Positions 44,417-56,125 of a stretch of DNA of 64,000 nucleotides are shown one piece after another. This DNA is from Thinopyrum elongatum (lineage: Eukaryota; Streptophyta; Magnoliopsida; Poales; Poaceae). The notes beneath the pieces are model-generated. The model saw nothing but the letters and a program-made list of their open reading frames with translations. It made no database searches and was not told the DNA's origin. The position numbers and the translations under genes were made by a program. Numbering within the stretch: position 1 is the stretch's first letter; the number at the start of each line of letters is the position of its first letter. The stretch is taken from assembly GCA_011799875.1 (NCBI GenBank), contig CM022298.1, positions 258,905,757 to 258,969,756 of the forward strand, given 5' to 3'.

Positions 44417-45782
44417 TAGCTGTTCGATTTGGCGGCACTCCTGGAGGTCGTGACCTTTAGTACAGTGGATCTTGCAGTACTGCCCATCAGATTTGCCGGC
44501 CTTCTCCCTAGCCGCGGCAACCTAGCAATCAGCGCATGCAGCTTCTTCCTTGCTGGTGCTTTCCATCTTGGTCTTCTTGGCGGGGCTAGAATCGTCGGAT
44601 CACTCTACGACCATAATTGACATGTCTTTGCGCTTTCGGTTGTGCCTTCGACCTTTCTTCTTCAGGGCGGCGGCATCGTCGTCATCAGAGTTGACTTCGA
44701 TGCCAGCATCTTCCTCGGGAAGCATTCACCCTTCTTCAACCCGTGCACACTTGTCCGCCAACGCGTAAAGCTCATTGATGATTTTCGGCAATTGAATATG
44801 CATCTTCTCCCACATCTTGCGATTGCGCACATTCATGTGGAATGCAGCAATCACAGCCGCATGGTGTATGTCCGGAATACTGCGGTGCACATGACTGAAT
44901 CTTTGGATGTATTTGTGCAGATCTTCTCCTACCTTTTGTGGGATCACTTGCAAGTCCCTGGTTAACACCGAACCTTTCTGTCCTCCGGTAAAGGCACCAA
45001 CAAACTCGTTGCAAAGATCTGACCATGAAGAAATGGAGTTTTCTGGCAAATTCATCAACCAAGATCTCACATTGGGCTTGAGCACCAATGGTAAATAGTT
45101 GGCTAGAATATTCTCCTCCCTTCCTCCGGCAGCTTGCATGGCAATCGTGTAAATGCCCAGGAATTCTGCCGGGTTGAGTTTGCCATCGTACTTTTCTGGT
45201 ACTTCGGGCTTGAACGCGCGGACGGACGGCCAGCGAACTTGCCACAGCTCACGTGTGAAGGCAGGGCACCCAAGATTGTAAGGCAGGTACCCGCCAACGA
45301 CGGGCGCTGGCTCATCGAAGACTGGACCGTTGTGCTCGTCTGATTGACGGCGCGCCTCCCGGCGTTGTTGGATGGTAGTGCAAGCATCTTCTGCTTGTCT
45401 GTCCAGCAGCACCTATCGCTGATCTGGCTGTGTTCGCGGATCTGAGGAAGCCATCGACATGTCATCAGGCCATGCGTTATGTTGGGTCTGTTGTGTGCGT
45501 TGGCGCTGCTGCTGGGAGTGTTGCCATGGAGGTGATTGCACCGTGGGTGCACCGCCTGCCAAACGGCCATCAGTTTGAGCTACGGGCGCAGTTGGAGAGC
45601 GCCGTGAGGGCTCCGCTAACTGGGACCTGTTTGCATCGGCAAACTCAATCAGGCTTCGGATGGTGGCTCTCCACTCATCCATCTTGTTTGCTACTGGAGG
45701 AAAATCCAACAGCATCTGGGCTCGCGCCATCGCCTTCGTTGCCACCGAAGGCATGTGGGAGCGCGAAGAAGGCGACATCGCT
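44417..45782 (-). pseudogene. gag: Central gag of element A, between E1 and B
   Basis: From 45782 leftwards: an N-terminal helix-rich part (MDEWRATIRSLIEFAD), a Gln/Ser/Thr-rich linker, TAG at 45413-45415, then the Retrotrans_gag domain (PEKYDGKLNPAEFLGIYTIA, NLPENSISSWSDLCNEFVGA, DLHKYIQRFSHVH). A zinc-knuckle-like segment (YCKIHCTKGHDLQEC) lies in another frame close to the CACTA junction. At the TAG element B has Gln. Gag forms the particle that carries element RNA. Both ends of this piece join other pieces of A in frame when B and E1 are discounted. Confidence 0.8.
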
Positions 45783-46680
45783 TCTTGGTGCAACAAATGT
45801 TTGCATTTGTTGCCCGGACTTACACACGGGCACACTGGCATCGTTTATTCAACATCAACAGCCAAGCCAGAGAAGTGGCTCTTACTGAGATCAAAGAGCG
45901 GATCAAGAAGACCAAGAATAAGCACGGCAGAAGAATATCACCTTGGGAAAGCCTCCCTTGCCGGGCAGGAGAGCCTGGCCGGGTCGAGGCCTTCAAGACT
46001 TCCCCGGCAAGCTTGCCGGGTCCGCCAAGGGCGGAATCCCCGCCAAGATACCAGCGCTCCACCGCATGGCGACGCAAGTCATTTATCAGTGCAGTGTCGA
46101 GCCCCCACGCGATTAAGTGGCCTCTGCTAAGCACATGGCGGCCCATTGGAAGACAAGATTTATCCAAGTGACACCCATCCAGAAGCGTGTCAAGATGATA
46201 AGCAAGAGATGGTTAAGTGACTCGGCAGGCCTGTCGGGCTTCGTCCTCTGCTTGACACCTAGCGGTGCATTTAATGCACTTTGTCCTAACTACCAGAGTT
46301 AGGTATGATAGCACTGTTGGCTATCTAATCAGTAGCTAAAGACTGTTTTGCCATTGTGGTTACCCCTTAAGCTATAAAAGGAGGTCCAAGGCGACCTAGC
46401 AAAGGATTCGGACCCTCACACACTTGTACGCGCGTAGCTGCATTCCCCGAGGCACCCTTGCCGTGCTTGAGCACTGCATGCTCATTGTGTTCCTCCACTC
46501 AATCCACCAAAAAGTAGGAGTAGGGTTTTACGCTACCCAGCGGCCCGAACCTAGGTAAAAACCACCAATGTCACCGCCCTCGTGTTGTTTCATGGCTTCT
46601 GCTCTTTGTGCAACGTGATCCCCCTTGCCGAACCACAAAGGGGCTCATGGCCCCATAGGTGATCGTGATCCACCACGACA
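45783..46680 (+). repeat. 5' LTR of element B
   Basis: Starts TCTTGGTGCAAC (3' LTR has TGTCGGTGCAAC, so the first bases have mutated) and ends CCACGACA next to the primer-binding site. A TATAAAAG box lies at 46373-46380. Confidence 0.85.
46373..46380 (+). promoter_or_regulatory. TATA box of element B LTR
   Basis: TATAAAAG within CCTTAAGCTATAAAAGGAGG; the same box is kept in the 3' LTR (57950-57957). Probable U3 promoter driving gag-pol. Confidence 0.6.
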
Positions 46681-46682
46681 TG

Positions 46683-46700
46683 TTTGGCACGCCAGGTAGG
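46683..46700 (+). other. Primer-binding site of element B
   Basis: TTTGGCACGCCAGGTAGG two bases after the LTR end. A very similar TTTGGCGCACCAGGTAG sits in the same place in element A, so both use the same primer class. Confidence 0.65.
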
Positions 46701-46777
46701 GGGAATCGCTTGTGTGAACCTAAAGTTGTAAACAGCGCATCAAGCTCCATCGTCGATCATCATCATCATCCTCGTGC

Positions 46778-48784
46778 ATGCCGCCCAAGAAGAAGTCTGG
46801 CGCAACCGCGCACCCTTCCACTTCGAAAGCCCCTTCTCACGAGGCCATGGGCGCCGCTGGCCTTGCGGCGGCGTTAGAAGATGCGGGTACCACGGGAGGC
46901 GCGACCGGCGCAGGCGGCGCTGTCGTTGTGTCCCCCGTGGACGAAGCTGGAGCGGGAGGCGCTGGGGGAGGACAGCATCAACGAAATTCAGACGGACATG
47001 ATCCACAAGCCGCGGATGGAGGAGGTGTCCAATCTCCACCACCCCGTCGTGCCAGCTGACACAGCCGCGGCGAAGACGCCCGCTCGTGTGCGAGTCGTGA
47101 CCCTCTAGCCGCGCCCGTTACGGGCGCGACCACTGGATGCTCACCTCGCCCGAAACAAGGCGAGAAAACTGAAGCGCCGAACGGGGTCGCCGATCCCCGG
47201 GCACAACCCACTCATTAGCAATCCGCCTTGGCAACCAATCCGCAGCAGCGTGATCACGGCAATGCCCCTGCTGGTACCACTAGAAGTCGAGCAACATCCC
47301 GATCTGCCTCGTCAGCTATGCCAAGCACAACTACGGATGCCATGGCACAGGCCCAACTCCTACTAAGATTTCCACCGGCAGCTGATCAGATGGATGAGTG
47401 GAGTGCCACCATCCATAGCTTGATCGGCTCTGCTGAGGCTGGAGGATCACGGCGGGCGGAGCCATCGCGGCGCCCGTAGCCGATGACAACAGTTCGAGCT
47501 CCTGGCCGCATCGAGGGGGCTGCACTAACGGTGTAGTCCCCTCCGCAACAGCAAACCCAGAGGCAGCAACAAGAGCAATGCGACCCCAAGCCCGACGAAG
47601 CTTCGATGGCCTCATCTGGTCCACGGGCCCATCAAGATTACGGGCAGGTCCTGGAAGATCGACGGAGGGAAGATGCGCGCATCACTATAGAGCGGCGCCG
47701 GGAGACCCGCCGTCAATCCGACAGGTGCAATGGCCCAAACGTCGATGAACCCATGCCCAGTGAGGGTGCGTACTTACCTTTCGAGGTTGGATGCCCTGCC
47801 TTCACTCGTGAGCTGCGGCAAGTCCATTGGCCATCTGCCCGCGTTTTCAAGCCAGAATTGCCAGAAAAATATGATGGAAAGCTGAACCTGGCAGAGTTCT
47901 TGAGCATTTACACGATTGTCGTTCAAGCAGCCAGGGGCAGGGATGAGATAGTGTTTGCCAACTACTTCCCTTTGGCACTCAAGTCAATTGTGAGGTCGTG
48001 GCTGAGGCACCTGCCGGAGAACTCCATCTCATCATGGGCTGACCTGTGCAATGAGTTTGTTGGCGCCTTCATGGGCAGCCATCAAGAGCCAGGATGCCCC
48101 AGTGACTTGCAAGTCCTTCCATAGAAGGAAGGGGAGAGCTTGTGAAAGTATATGCAGAGATTTAGTCGAGTGCACTGCAACATTCCAGAGATACACCCGG
48201 CAGCTGTGATTGCCGCGTTCCATTCGAACATGCTCAACAGAAGGATACGTTCTAAGATGAACGTCCAACTGCCCAAGACCGTTAATGAGTTGTACACCTT
48301 GGTGGACAAGTGCACTCATGCTGAAGAGGAAAGGCGACTTCCTGGAGAGGAGGAAGGAGCTGAGGTTGATTCAGACGACGATGACGAGGCCACTGGCCCG
48401 AAGGAGAAGGGCCGAAGGCACAACAACAAATGCAAGGAGAAGTCAGTATTGGCCGTTGAAGGTTCTGGCGATCTCAGCACCGGCAAGAAGGCCAAAACCG
48501 AAGCCCCCGGCAAGGACACTGCTGCGTGTGCTGATTGCCAGGAGGCTGCGGCAGCAGAGAAAGCTGGGAAGTCCGATGGGCAATACTGCAAGATCCACCG
48601 TACTAAAGGACATGATCTCCAAGAATGTCATCAAGTCGAGCAGCTTGTTAAGAGGCAGAAGGCAGAGTATGAAAAGCGTGACAGAGAGAGACCAAGAAGG
48701 TGCTGGCGGGAAGGACCGTGGTGGCAGAGGAGGCCGCTGCGGCAAGACCCCTCAACAAAAAGAGAAACCTGCCAGAGGTCATGA
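46778..48784 (+). pseudogene. gag: Gag of element B, several stops
   Basis: One frame from ATG 46778, broken by several in-frame stops including the ones ending the 46778-47059 and 47228-47479 pieces and TAG 48122-48124. An Ala/Gly-rich N-terminus precedes MDEWSATIHSLIGSAE; Retrotrans_gag follows (PEKYDGKLNLAEFLSIYTIV, LPENSISSWADLCNEF, MQRFSRVHCNIPEIH). A zinc-knuckle-like YCKIHRTKGHDLQEC is near 48590. A frameshift near 48685 moves the Lys/Gly-rich tail into the protease frame. At 48122 element A has a Gln codon. Confidence 0.8.
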
Positions 48785-49763
48785 GAAGAAGGAAAGTGAT
48801 GATGAGAGTGATGGAGGAGATGAAGAAGAAACCAGTGAGCAAGAATTTCAGAAAGCAACTGAAGCCCTGTGCATTGACGGAGGTGTGTCCTTGCACTCCT
48901 CTCACCACCAACTCAAGCAGTGGGCGAGAGAAGTCAATGCCGTGGAGCCAGATGCGGATTCACGGAAGCAAATCAAATGGTCCCGCACGCCTATCATCTT
49001 TGATGAAGAGGACCACCCCGACCGCACCACTGCGGTAGGGTGCCTGCCATTGTTGGTCTCACCAACAATCCGCAACCTCAAAGTCACAAAGATGTTAGTT
49101 GACGGTGGGGCTGGGCTGAATCTGATCTCTCCTGAGGTAGTCAGCAAGTTACAAATATCAGATGAATAACTCAAGGTCACTGGCACGTTCCAAGGAATCA
49201 ACCCCGGCAGGAGTCGTCCTAAGGGGAAGATTACACTACCGATGATGTTTGGTGGAGAACTGAATTACCAGACTAAGAGGGTTGTGTTTAACGCTGTTGA
49301 TCTTTCTCTGCCTTACAATGGGATCCTTGGCCGCCCAGCTTTGGCAAAGTTCATGGCAGCATCCCACTATACCTACAATACCTTGAAGATGCCGGGGCCG
49401 ATGGGCGTCATCTCTATCTCGTCAGACAAGAAAGATGCAATCATATGCGTGGATAAGATGTACTGAGACGCGGTAGCTGCTGAAGCCACTGAAGCTGCAG
49501 CTCCCGCCAAGGAAACAAAGAAAGAAAAGAAGGCTAGCAGAGAAGCCGGCAAGGAATCCGGGAAGCACACCTCTCCGGAGTGAGCTGCACCTATTGATGA
49601 CTTGCCAGAAAGTTCCACTAGTAAGAGGCCCAAGATCGCTTCACCTATTGTAAAGAAGGTCCTGGCAAGACAGGATGGCACTGACGGTACGTTCACCATC
49701 CGTGCCGCCCTTAATGACAAATAGGAAAGTGCGCTCGTTGCCTTCCTATGGGCAAATATCGAT
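48690..49763 (+). pseudogene. Aspartic protease of element B
   Basis: Same frame as the downstream pol. It carries MLVDGGAGLNLISPEVV, with an intact DGG active-site loop, and YNGILGRPALAKFM. In-frame stops are TAA 49167-49169, TGA 49464-49466, TGA at about 49581, and TAG at about 49722. The spacer after the protease is Lys/Ala/Glu rich. Confidence 0.75.
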
Positions 49764-50939
49764 GTGTTTGCTTGGCAACCATCTGACATCCCCGGCATTC
49801 CCAGGGAGGTAATCGAGCACCAGCTTGCTGTCTACCCTCATGTTCGGCCTGTCAAGCAGAAGGTCAGAAAGCAAGCTTTGGAGCGGCAACAGTTTATTGT
49901 CGAGGAGGTTAAGAAACTTGAGGTAGCTGGTTTGGTCAGGGGAGTTTTGCATCCAACATGGTTAGCCAACCCAATGGTGGTGCACAAGGCAAATGGGAAA
50001 TGGAGGCTTTGCATAGACTTCATAGATCTGAACAAGGCATGCCCGAAGGATCCTTTCCCCTTGTCGCGCATCGATTAGATTGTGGATTCCACTTCCGGGT
50101 GTGATCTGCTTTCCTTTTTGGATGCATACTCCGGATGCCATCAGATATTCATGTCCAAAGAAGACGAAGAGAAGACCGCGTTCATAACTCCATGTGGCAC
50201 GTACTGCTTCGTACGTATGCCTTTCTGGTTAAAGAGCACTGGATCCACTTTTGCAAGGGCAGTGCAAATTGGGTTTGAGCCTCAGCTACACAGGAATGTA
50301 GAAGCTTACATGGATGATATAGTGGTCAAGACCAGGGACAGATCAATGCTCATTCAAGATTTGGAAGAAACCTTTGCAAACCTGCGCAAGATCAACCTGA
50401 AGTTAAACCCTGAGAAATGCATGTTCGGTGTTCCCTCCGGCAAACTACTTGGCTTCTTTGTGTCTCACCGAGGGATAGAGGACAACCCCGACAAGATCAA
50501 AGCAATCGAGCAGATACAAGGACCCAAGACAGTCAAGGATGTGAGGCATTTAACTGGATGTGTTGCCGCGCTGAGTAGGTTCATTTCCAAGTCTGCCGAG
50601 CGTGCCCTATCATTCTTCAAGATCTGGAAGAAGGCAGGGCCCATGAAGTGGGCCCCAGAAGCAGAAGCAACATTGTAGGACTTGAAAGCCTATCTTTCCT
50701 CTACCCCCACCCTGGTCCCTCCTAAACCACAAGAGCCGTTGCTGCTATACCTAGCGGCAACTAATCAAGTGGTTAGTGCAGCACTGGTGGCGCAGCGGGA
50801 AGTAGACGAAGAAACATCTGCAGCTACTGCCCTCCAGGGAAAAGAAACTGAACCGATTGCGGCAAGATTGTGCACGGAACAAGTTGAGGAAGAGTAGGTT
50901 GGCAAGATCAGTTCTGAAGTCACGGCAAAGAAGAAAGTA
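49764..50939 (+). pseudogene. Reverse transcriptase of element B, nonsense codons only
   Basis: Motifs in order: GKWRLCIDFIDLNKACPKD, FLDAYSGCHQIFM (motif A Asp), CFVRMPFWLKSTGSTFARA, YMDDIVVKT (catalytic pair), GKLLGFFVSHRGIEDNP and thumb. Stops at TAG 50076-50078, TAG 50676-50678 and TAG 50895-50897 but no frameshift. The first two lie where element A reads Gln. Confidence 0.85.
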
Positions 50940-51872
50940 GTGCAGCGGCCAGTGTACTTTGTCAACTCCCTGTTGCAGGGGGCTAGGTCAAGGTACTCTG
51001 GGGTGCAAAAGCTAATCTTCGGCCTGATCATGGCCTCAAGGAAGTTGCGTCACTACTTCCAAGCCCACGAGATCATAGTTGTCACTCTTTTTCCACTCCA
51101 GCGCATACTGAGGAACCCTGAACCTAATGGCAGGATAGTTGAATGGGCACTAGAGCTATCGAGCTTTGGCCTGAAGTACGAAAGTACCTCAACTATTCAG
51201 TGCAGGGCACTGGCAGAATTCATGGTAGAATGGACGCCCACTCTAGATGAAGAGATATCAGAGACAGTTATCCCCGACAGGGATGCACCTCAGGAGTGGA
51301 TCATGTATTTTGATGGTGCCTTCTCGTTACAAGGCGCAGGAGCTGACGTGCTTCTTGTTGCACCCACTGGAGAGCACCTCAAATATGTGGTCCAAATGGA
51401 CTTTCCCTGGGAGAAAGCTACCAACAACATGGCCGAATATGAGGGGCTCCTTGCCGGGCTCAGAATTGTGGTAGAGTTGGGGATCAAGAAGTTGATCATT
51501 CATGGAAACTCGCAGCTTGTGGTGAGATAGATTAACAAGGATTACCAAAGTCCATTGATGGAGGCGTACGTTGAGGAAGTGAGAAAGTTGGAGGAACCCT
51601 TTGATGGATTACAAAGAGAGCACGTACCGCGTGCAGAAAACAGCGTTGCTGATTATTTATCAAAGTGTGCAGCACAAAAGCTCCCTATGGAACCAGGGAC
51701 TTTTGTCCTTCACCTGACTCAGCCTTCAGTATCTCCATTAATGATGGCCAGAAAAAGGAGGAAATTGGACTCCGGCAAGTTTCTCCCGGCAGGACCTCTC
51801 GGGGCCTCTGGTAGAGAGGCTGCCGGGAATGACTCCACTTCGCTCCGCGGAACCACGAGTTCTTGCGGTTGA
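50940..51872 (+). pseudogene. RT connection and RNase H of element B
   Basis: Same frame as RT. MASRKLRHYFQAHEIIVVTL and RIVEWALELSSF form the linker. RNase H acidic residues appear in YFDGAFSLQGAG, AEYEGLLAGLRIVVELGI, HGNSQLVVR (the usual Glu/Asp is Asn here) and AENSVADYLSK. TAG at 51528-51530 matches a Gln in A. A frameshift at about 51800 separates it from integrase. Confidence 0.8.
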
Positions 51873-52776
51873 GGTAAGCGCTCCCATGAATGAGGAGGTG
51901 TCGTTGGTTCTAGTTGTCAAGCCTCGTGCTCCAACTTGGGCGCGACACATAGTCCATTACCTTCAAACAGGAGAACTTCCCGAAGAGCAAGAAGAAGCTG
52001 AAAGAGTAGCCCGACGGTCCAGTATGTACCAGTTCATCAATGACACTTTATACAGAAGGAGACCAAATGGTGTGAAATTGAAGTGCATTTGCCAGGAAGA
52101 GGGGCTGGAACTGCTGGCAGAGATTCACAAGGGCGTGTGTGGCTCCCATATTGGATCAAGAGCCTTTGTTGGGAAAGCTTTCCAGCAAGGTTTCTACTGG
52201 CCCACAGCCCTCCAAGATGCGGTTGAGTTAGTCAACAGATGTGAAGCCTGCCAGTTCCACTCCAAGAACATCCATCAGCCAGCTCAAGCTCTCCAGACGA
52301 TCCCTTTGTCTTGGCCATTCTCGGTTTGGGCATTCGACATCTTGGGCCCCTTCCCCCATGCTACCGGGGGCTTTCAATTCTTATACGTTGCAATCGACAA
52401 GTTTACAAAGTGGCTGGAAGTGGAGCCAGTGAGGAAGGTAACCGCACAATTAGCTATCAAGTTCTTGAAAGGATTGGTGTGCCGGAGTACCCGCCAGAGT
52501 GATCACTGACAACAGCACCCAATTCACAAGTCGTGCCTTCATGCAACACGTCCAACACCTTGGGAGCAAGGTCTCTTTTGCTTCTATTGCTCATCCCCAG
52601 AGCAACGGTTAAGCCAAAAGGATGAACGCTGAAGTGCTGCATGGGCTCAAGACAAGAACTTTCGACAAGTTGAAGAAATGCGGCAGACGCTGGATCGATG
52701 AGCTGCCGGTGGTTCTTTGGTCCCTCCGCACGACACCAAATCGAGCCACCGGGCAGACTCCCTTCTCCCTAGTTTA
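51829..52776 (+). pseudogene. Integrase of element B, N-terminal and core part
   Basis: HHCC zinc region: EIHKGVCGSHIG and CEACQFHSKN. Core: AFDILGPFPHATGG with the first catalytic Asp, then a frameshift near 52490, then VITDNSTQFTSRAF with the second Asp. In the third box (HPQSNG-stop-AKRMNAEVL) a TAA replaces Gln and the catalytic Glu of DDE reads Lys. The core continues to SLRTTPNRATGQTPFSLVY, where the solo LTR interrupts. Integrase joins cDNA to the target; this copy is inactive. Confidence 0.8.
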
Positions 52777-54504
52777 TGAAGGAAATATGCCCTAGAGGCA
52801 ATAATAAAGTTATTATTTTATATTTCCTTATTTCATGATAAAGGTTTATTATTCATGCTAGAATTGTATTGATTGGAAACTTAAATACATGTGTAAATAC
52901 ATAAACAAATACCGTGTCCCTAGTAAGCCTCTACTAGACTAGCTCGTTCATCAAAGATGGTTAATGTTTCCTAGCCATAGACATGTGTTGTCATTTGACA
53001 ACGGGATCACATCATTAGGAGAATGATGTGATGGACAAGACCCATCCGTTAGCTTAGCATAATGATCGTTCAGTTTATTGCTATTGCTTTCTTCATGTCA
53101 AATACATATTCCTTCGACTATGAGATTATGCAACTCCCGGATACCGAAGGAGTACCTTGTGTGCTATCAAACGTCACAACATAACTGGGTGATCATAAAG
53201 ATGCTCTACAGGTATCTCCGAAGGTGTTTGTTCAGTTGGCATAGATCGAGATTAGGATTTGTCACTCCGAGTATCGGAGAGGTATCTATGGCCCCTCTCG
53301 GTAATACACATCATAAGCTTGGAGGCAAATGACTGAGGAGTTGGTCATGAGGTGATGCATTATGGAACAAGTAAAGAGACTTGCCGGTAACGAGATAGAA
53401 CTAGGTATGAAGATACCGACGATCAAATCTCGGGCAAGTAACATACCGATGGACAAACGGAATTACGTATGTTGTCATAACAGTTTGACCGATAAAGATC
53501 TTCATAGAATATGTAGGAGCCAATATGGGCATCCAGGTGTCTCGGTCATGTCTACATCGTTCTCGAACCCGTAGGGTCCTCACGCTTAACGTTCGTTGAT
53601 GATATAGTGTTATATGAGTTATATGGTTTGGTGACCGAATGTTGTTCGGAGTCCCGGATGAGATCACGGACATGACGAGGAGTCTCAAAATGGTCAAGAG
53701 GTAAAGATTGATATATAGGACGATGGTATTCGGATACCGGAAGAGTTTCGGAGTGCACCGAGTAGTCATCGGGTCACCAGAAGGGGTTCCGGACACCCCC
53801 GGTAAGTGTATGGGCCTAATGGGGCAAAGGGGGGACAGACCAGCCCCTAGTGCACCCCTTCTTTCGACAGCAGGCCATAAGGGAAGGAAAGGAGGGAGCC
53901 CTCCTGCCTTTCCCTCTCATGGGATAAAGGAAAGGCGGGGGGCACCACCCTCCCCTGCCTTTCCCCCGCACCTATATAAGGCAGGGGGCGCGGCTTAGGA
54001 GGGACTCCAAGTAGGATTCCTCCTACTTGGGTGCCTCATTTGGCTGCTCCTCCCTCCCTCCCACCTATATATATGTGGGAGGGGGGCGCCTAGCAAAGAC
54101 ACAACATTGTCTTAGCAGTGTGCGGCGCCCCCGTCCACCATTTACTCCCTCGGTCATATTTGCGTAGTGCTTAGGCGAAGCCCTGCGGAGATCACATCAA
54201 CATCACCGTCACCATGCCATCGTGCTGCTGGAACTCATCCACTACCTCGCCATCTTGCTGGATCAAGAAGGCAGAGGACGTCACCGAGCTGAACGTGTGC
54301 AGAACGCGGAGGTGCCGTGCGTTCGGTACTAGATCGGTTGGAGCACGAAGAAAGTTCGACTACATCAACCGCATTGTGAAACGCTTCCGCTTACGGTCTA
54401 TGAGGGTATGTAGACACACTCTCCCCCTTGTTGCTATGCATCTCCATGGATAGATCATTGCGTGTGCGTAGAATTTTTTTGTTTTCATGCAACGTTTCCC
54501 AACA
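52777..54504 (+). mobile_element. Solo LTR of a BARE/WIS/Angela-type copia element in integrase of B
   Basis: 1728 bp, starts TGAAGGAAATATGCCCTAGA and ends GTTTCCCAACA, flanked by TSD GTTTA (52772-52776 and 54505-54509). The sequence is that of the abundant Triticeae Angela/WIS/BARE1 LTR. No internal region is present, so it is a recombination footprint. A TATATATA-containing stretch near 54065 could be the LTR promoter. Confidence 0.92.
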
Positions 54505-54900
54505 GTTTATGGGGCAGAAGCAGTCCTCCCCACGGAACTCACATACGGGTCACCTCGAGTATTCACCTATGATGAAGTAGAGCAAGAGCAGCACCTGTAT
54601 GACGATGCTGTGCTCCTTGAGGAAGATCATCTCTGGGCCTCTATGCGTGCTGCACGCTACCATCAAGCCTTGTGCTGCTACCATAGCCGCATGGTTCATG
54701 CTCGGAGCCTTGAGGAAGGCGACCTTGTCCTTAGGCTTGTTCAGTCAGCCAAGGGTTCCAACAAGTTGATGCCGAAGTTGGAAGGCCCTTTCCGGGTAGT
54801 ACAAGTCACCAGACCTGGCGCAGTCCGTCTAGAGACCGAAAATGGCATTAAAGTGCAAAACTCATGGAATATTGAGCATCTTCGCAAGTTCTACCCGTAA
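54505..54900 (+). pseudogene. Integrase C-terminal region of element B
   Basis: Continues the integrase frame after the solo LTR: YGAEAVLPTELTYGSPRVF, a helical stretch with HLWASMRAARYHQAL and the SH3-like tail LEGPFRVVQVTRPGAVRLE ending at TAA 54898-54900. The same tail in element A is at 6050-6245. Confidence 0.8.
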
Positions 54901-56125
54901 GGCGCGGTTGCCGGGCTCAGCCTCGGCAACCACCTTTTGTACAAGCTTTGCCGATGTGCATGTAACCCTTTGTACAAAGCCAGGCACAGACCCTGTGCAA
55001 ATATAATAAAACGAAGCGCTGGCGCCCTAAAAACTTGCATGCATGTCTAGTTTAAGCATATACTTCTGTTGGGATAATAACAATGCTTAACATGAGCTGG
55101 TTAATCCTTTACAAAGATATCATACACTGCCGGTTTCTCCCTTGTGCTTCTTTGGTTCACAGCTCCCACCATGGATGAACTTCCCGAAAGGAAAAGTAAA
55201 GGGAGAACTAGCACATCGACCCCTGACAAACTATCACTGCCGGGGATAATAAGAAGAACGACAGGCACAGCTAAGTTCACTCCACTATCCATCATGTACT
55301 TTTGTATGAAAAACTTGAGTGTGAGGAAACCTAGTCACTCCTATCCTCTGTGCTCCCATCCCTTTTGGTCCGGAGTTCCTTCGATCGAGGGTTGGTTGTA
55401 GTAATAGTTGAGAAGAGCCGGCGTGGGTCTTGCTCCTATGCTCGCTCCTACCCTAACATAAAGGCGTAGTAGTGGCAGGGGAAGGATCCGGCAAGATGTG
55501 TTGCCGGGGAACGTTGTTTAGTTGAGAGTATTGAGGGTTCATTCCTCAGCATGGGCATTGCACATGCACAAAAGTACCCGGCAAGCTCTCTTTTTCATTA
55601 ATACGCTCATAAACGAGTATAAATCATATAGAGTACAAGCAGGGGTAGAGGACTACATATTTTAGATTAAAGATTGGCAAATGCCTACATGTTTTAGATT
55701 AAAAAAAGATAAGTGCCCCGTAATCCCTTTCTTGTCCCTCTCCACCTAGGGGCTGCCATGGGAGACAAAGAGGGCAAAAGGAGTGCTTGGACAAAAGCCC
55801 AGCCTGACCCCGTCAGGGCCCGCAGGACGCAGTCCGACAAGATCGAGAGGGGCGGGGGCGAAGACGATGTACAAAGAGAACGGCTAGGTGATTCCCTGGT
55901 CACCACCACCAGGGCCAGCAGGACACGGTAGGAGGTGCACCAGCAGGGCGGACGAAGCTGGAGTCCACGAGGAAGCCTGCCGGGGACCCAGCTGGAAGAC
56001 TGCTGGAGGAGGCGGAGGCATCCATACCCAGCACCCCCGACAAATCGCTCTGCCGGGGGAAGAAGACCCAGGTGCAGATGATGGTGCCACCGCCGCCCTC
56101 CTGACGGTGACGGTGCGGCTTGCGC
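54901..56125. other. Spacer of element B between integrase and B3 frame
   Basis: No coding feature is supported on either strand. The segment at 55730-55850 has an inverted counterpart in element A at about 5370-5490, so the spacer is a shared family feature. Confidence 0.55.

Noticed and set aside
54214..54453. 79-residue frame inside the Angela-like solo LTR
   Set aside because: LTR sequence of a known non-coding type; the frame is incidental.
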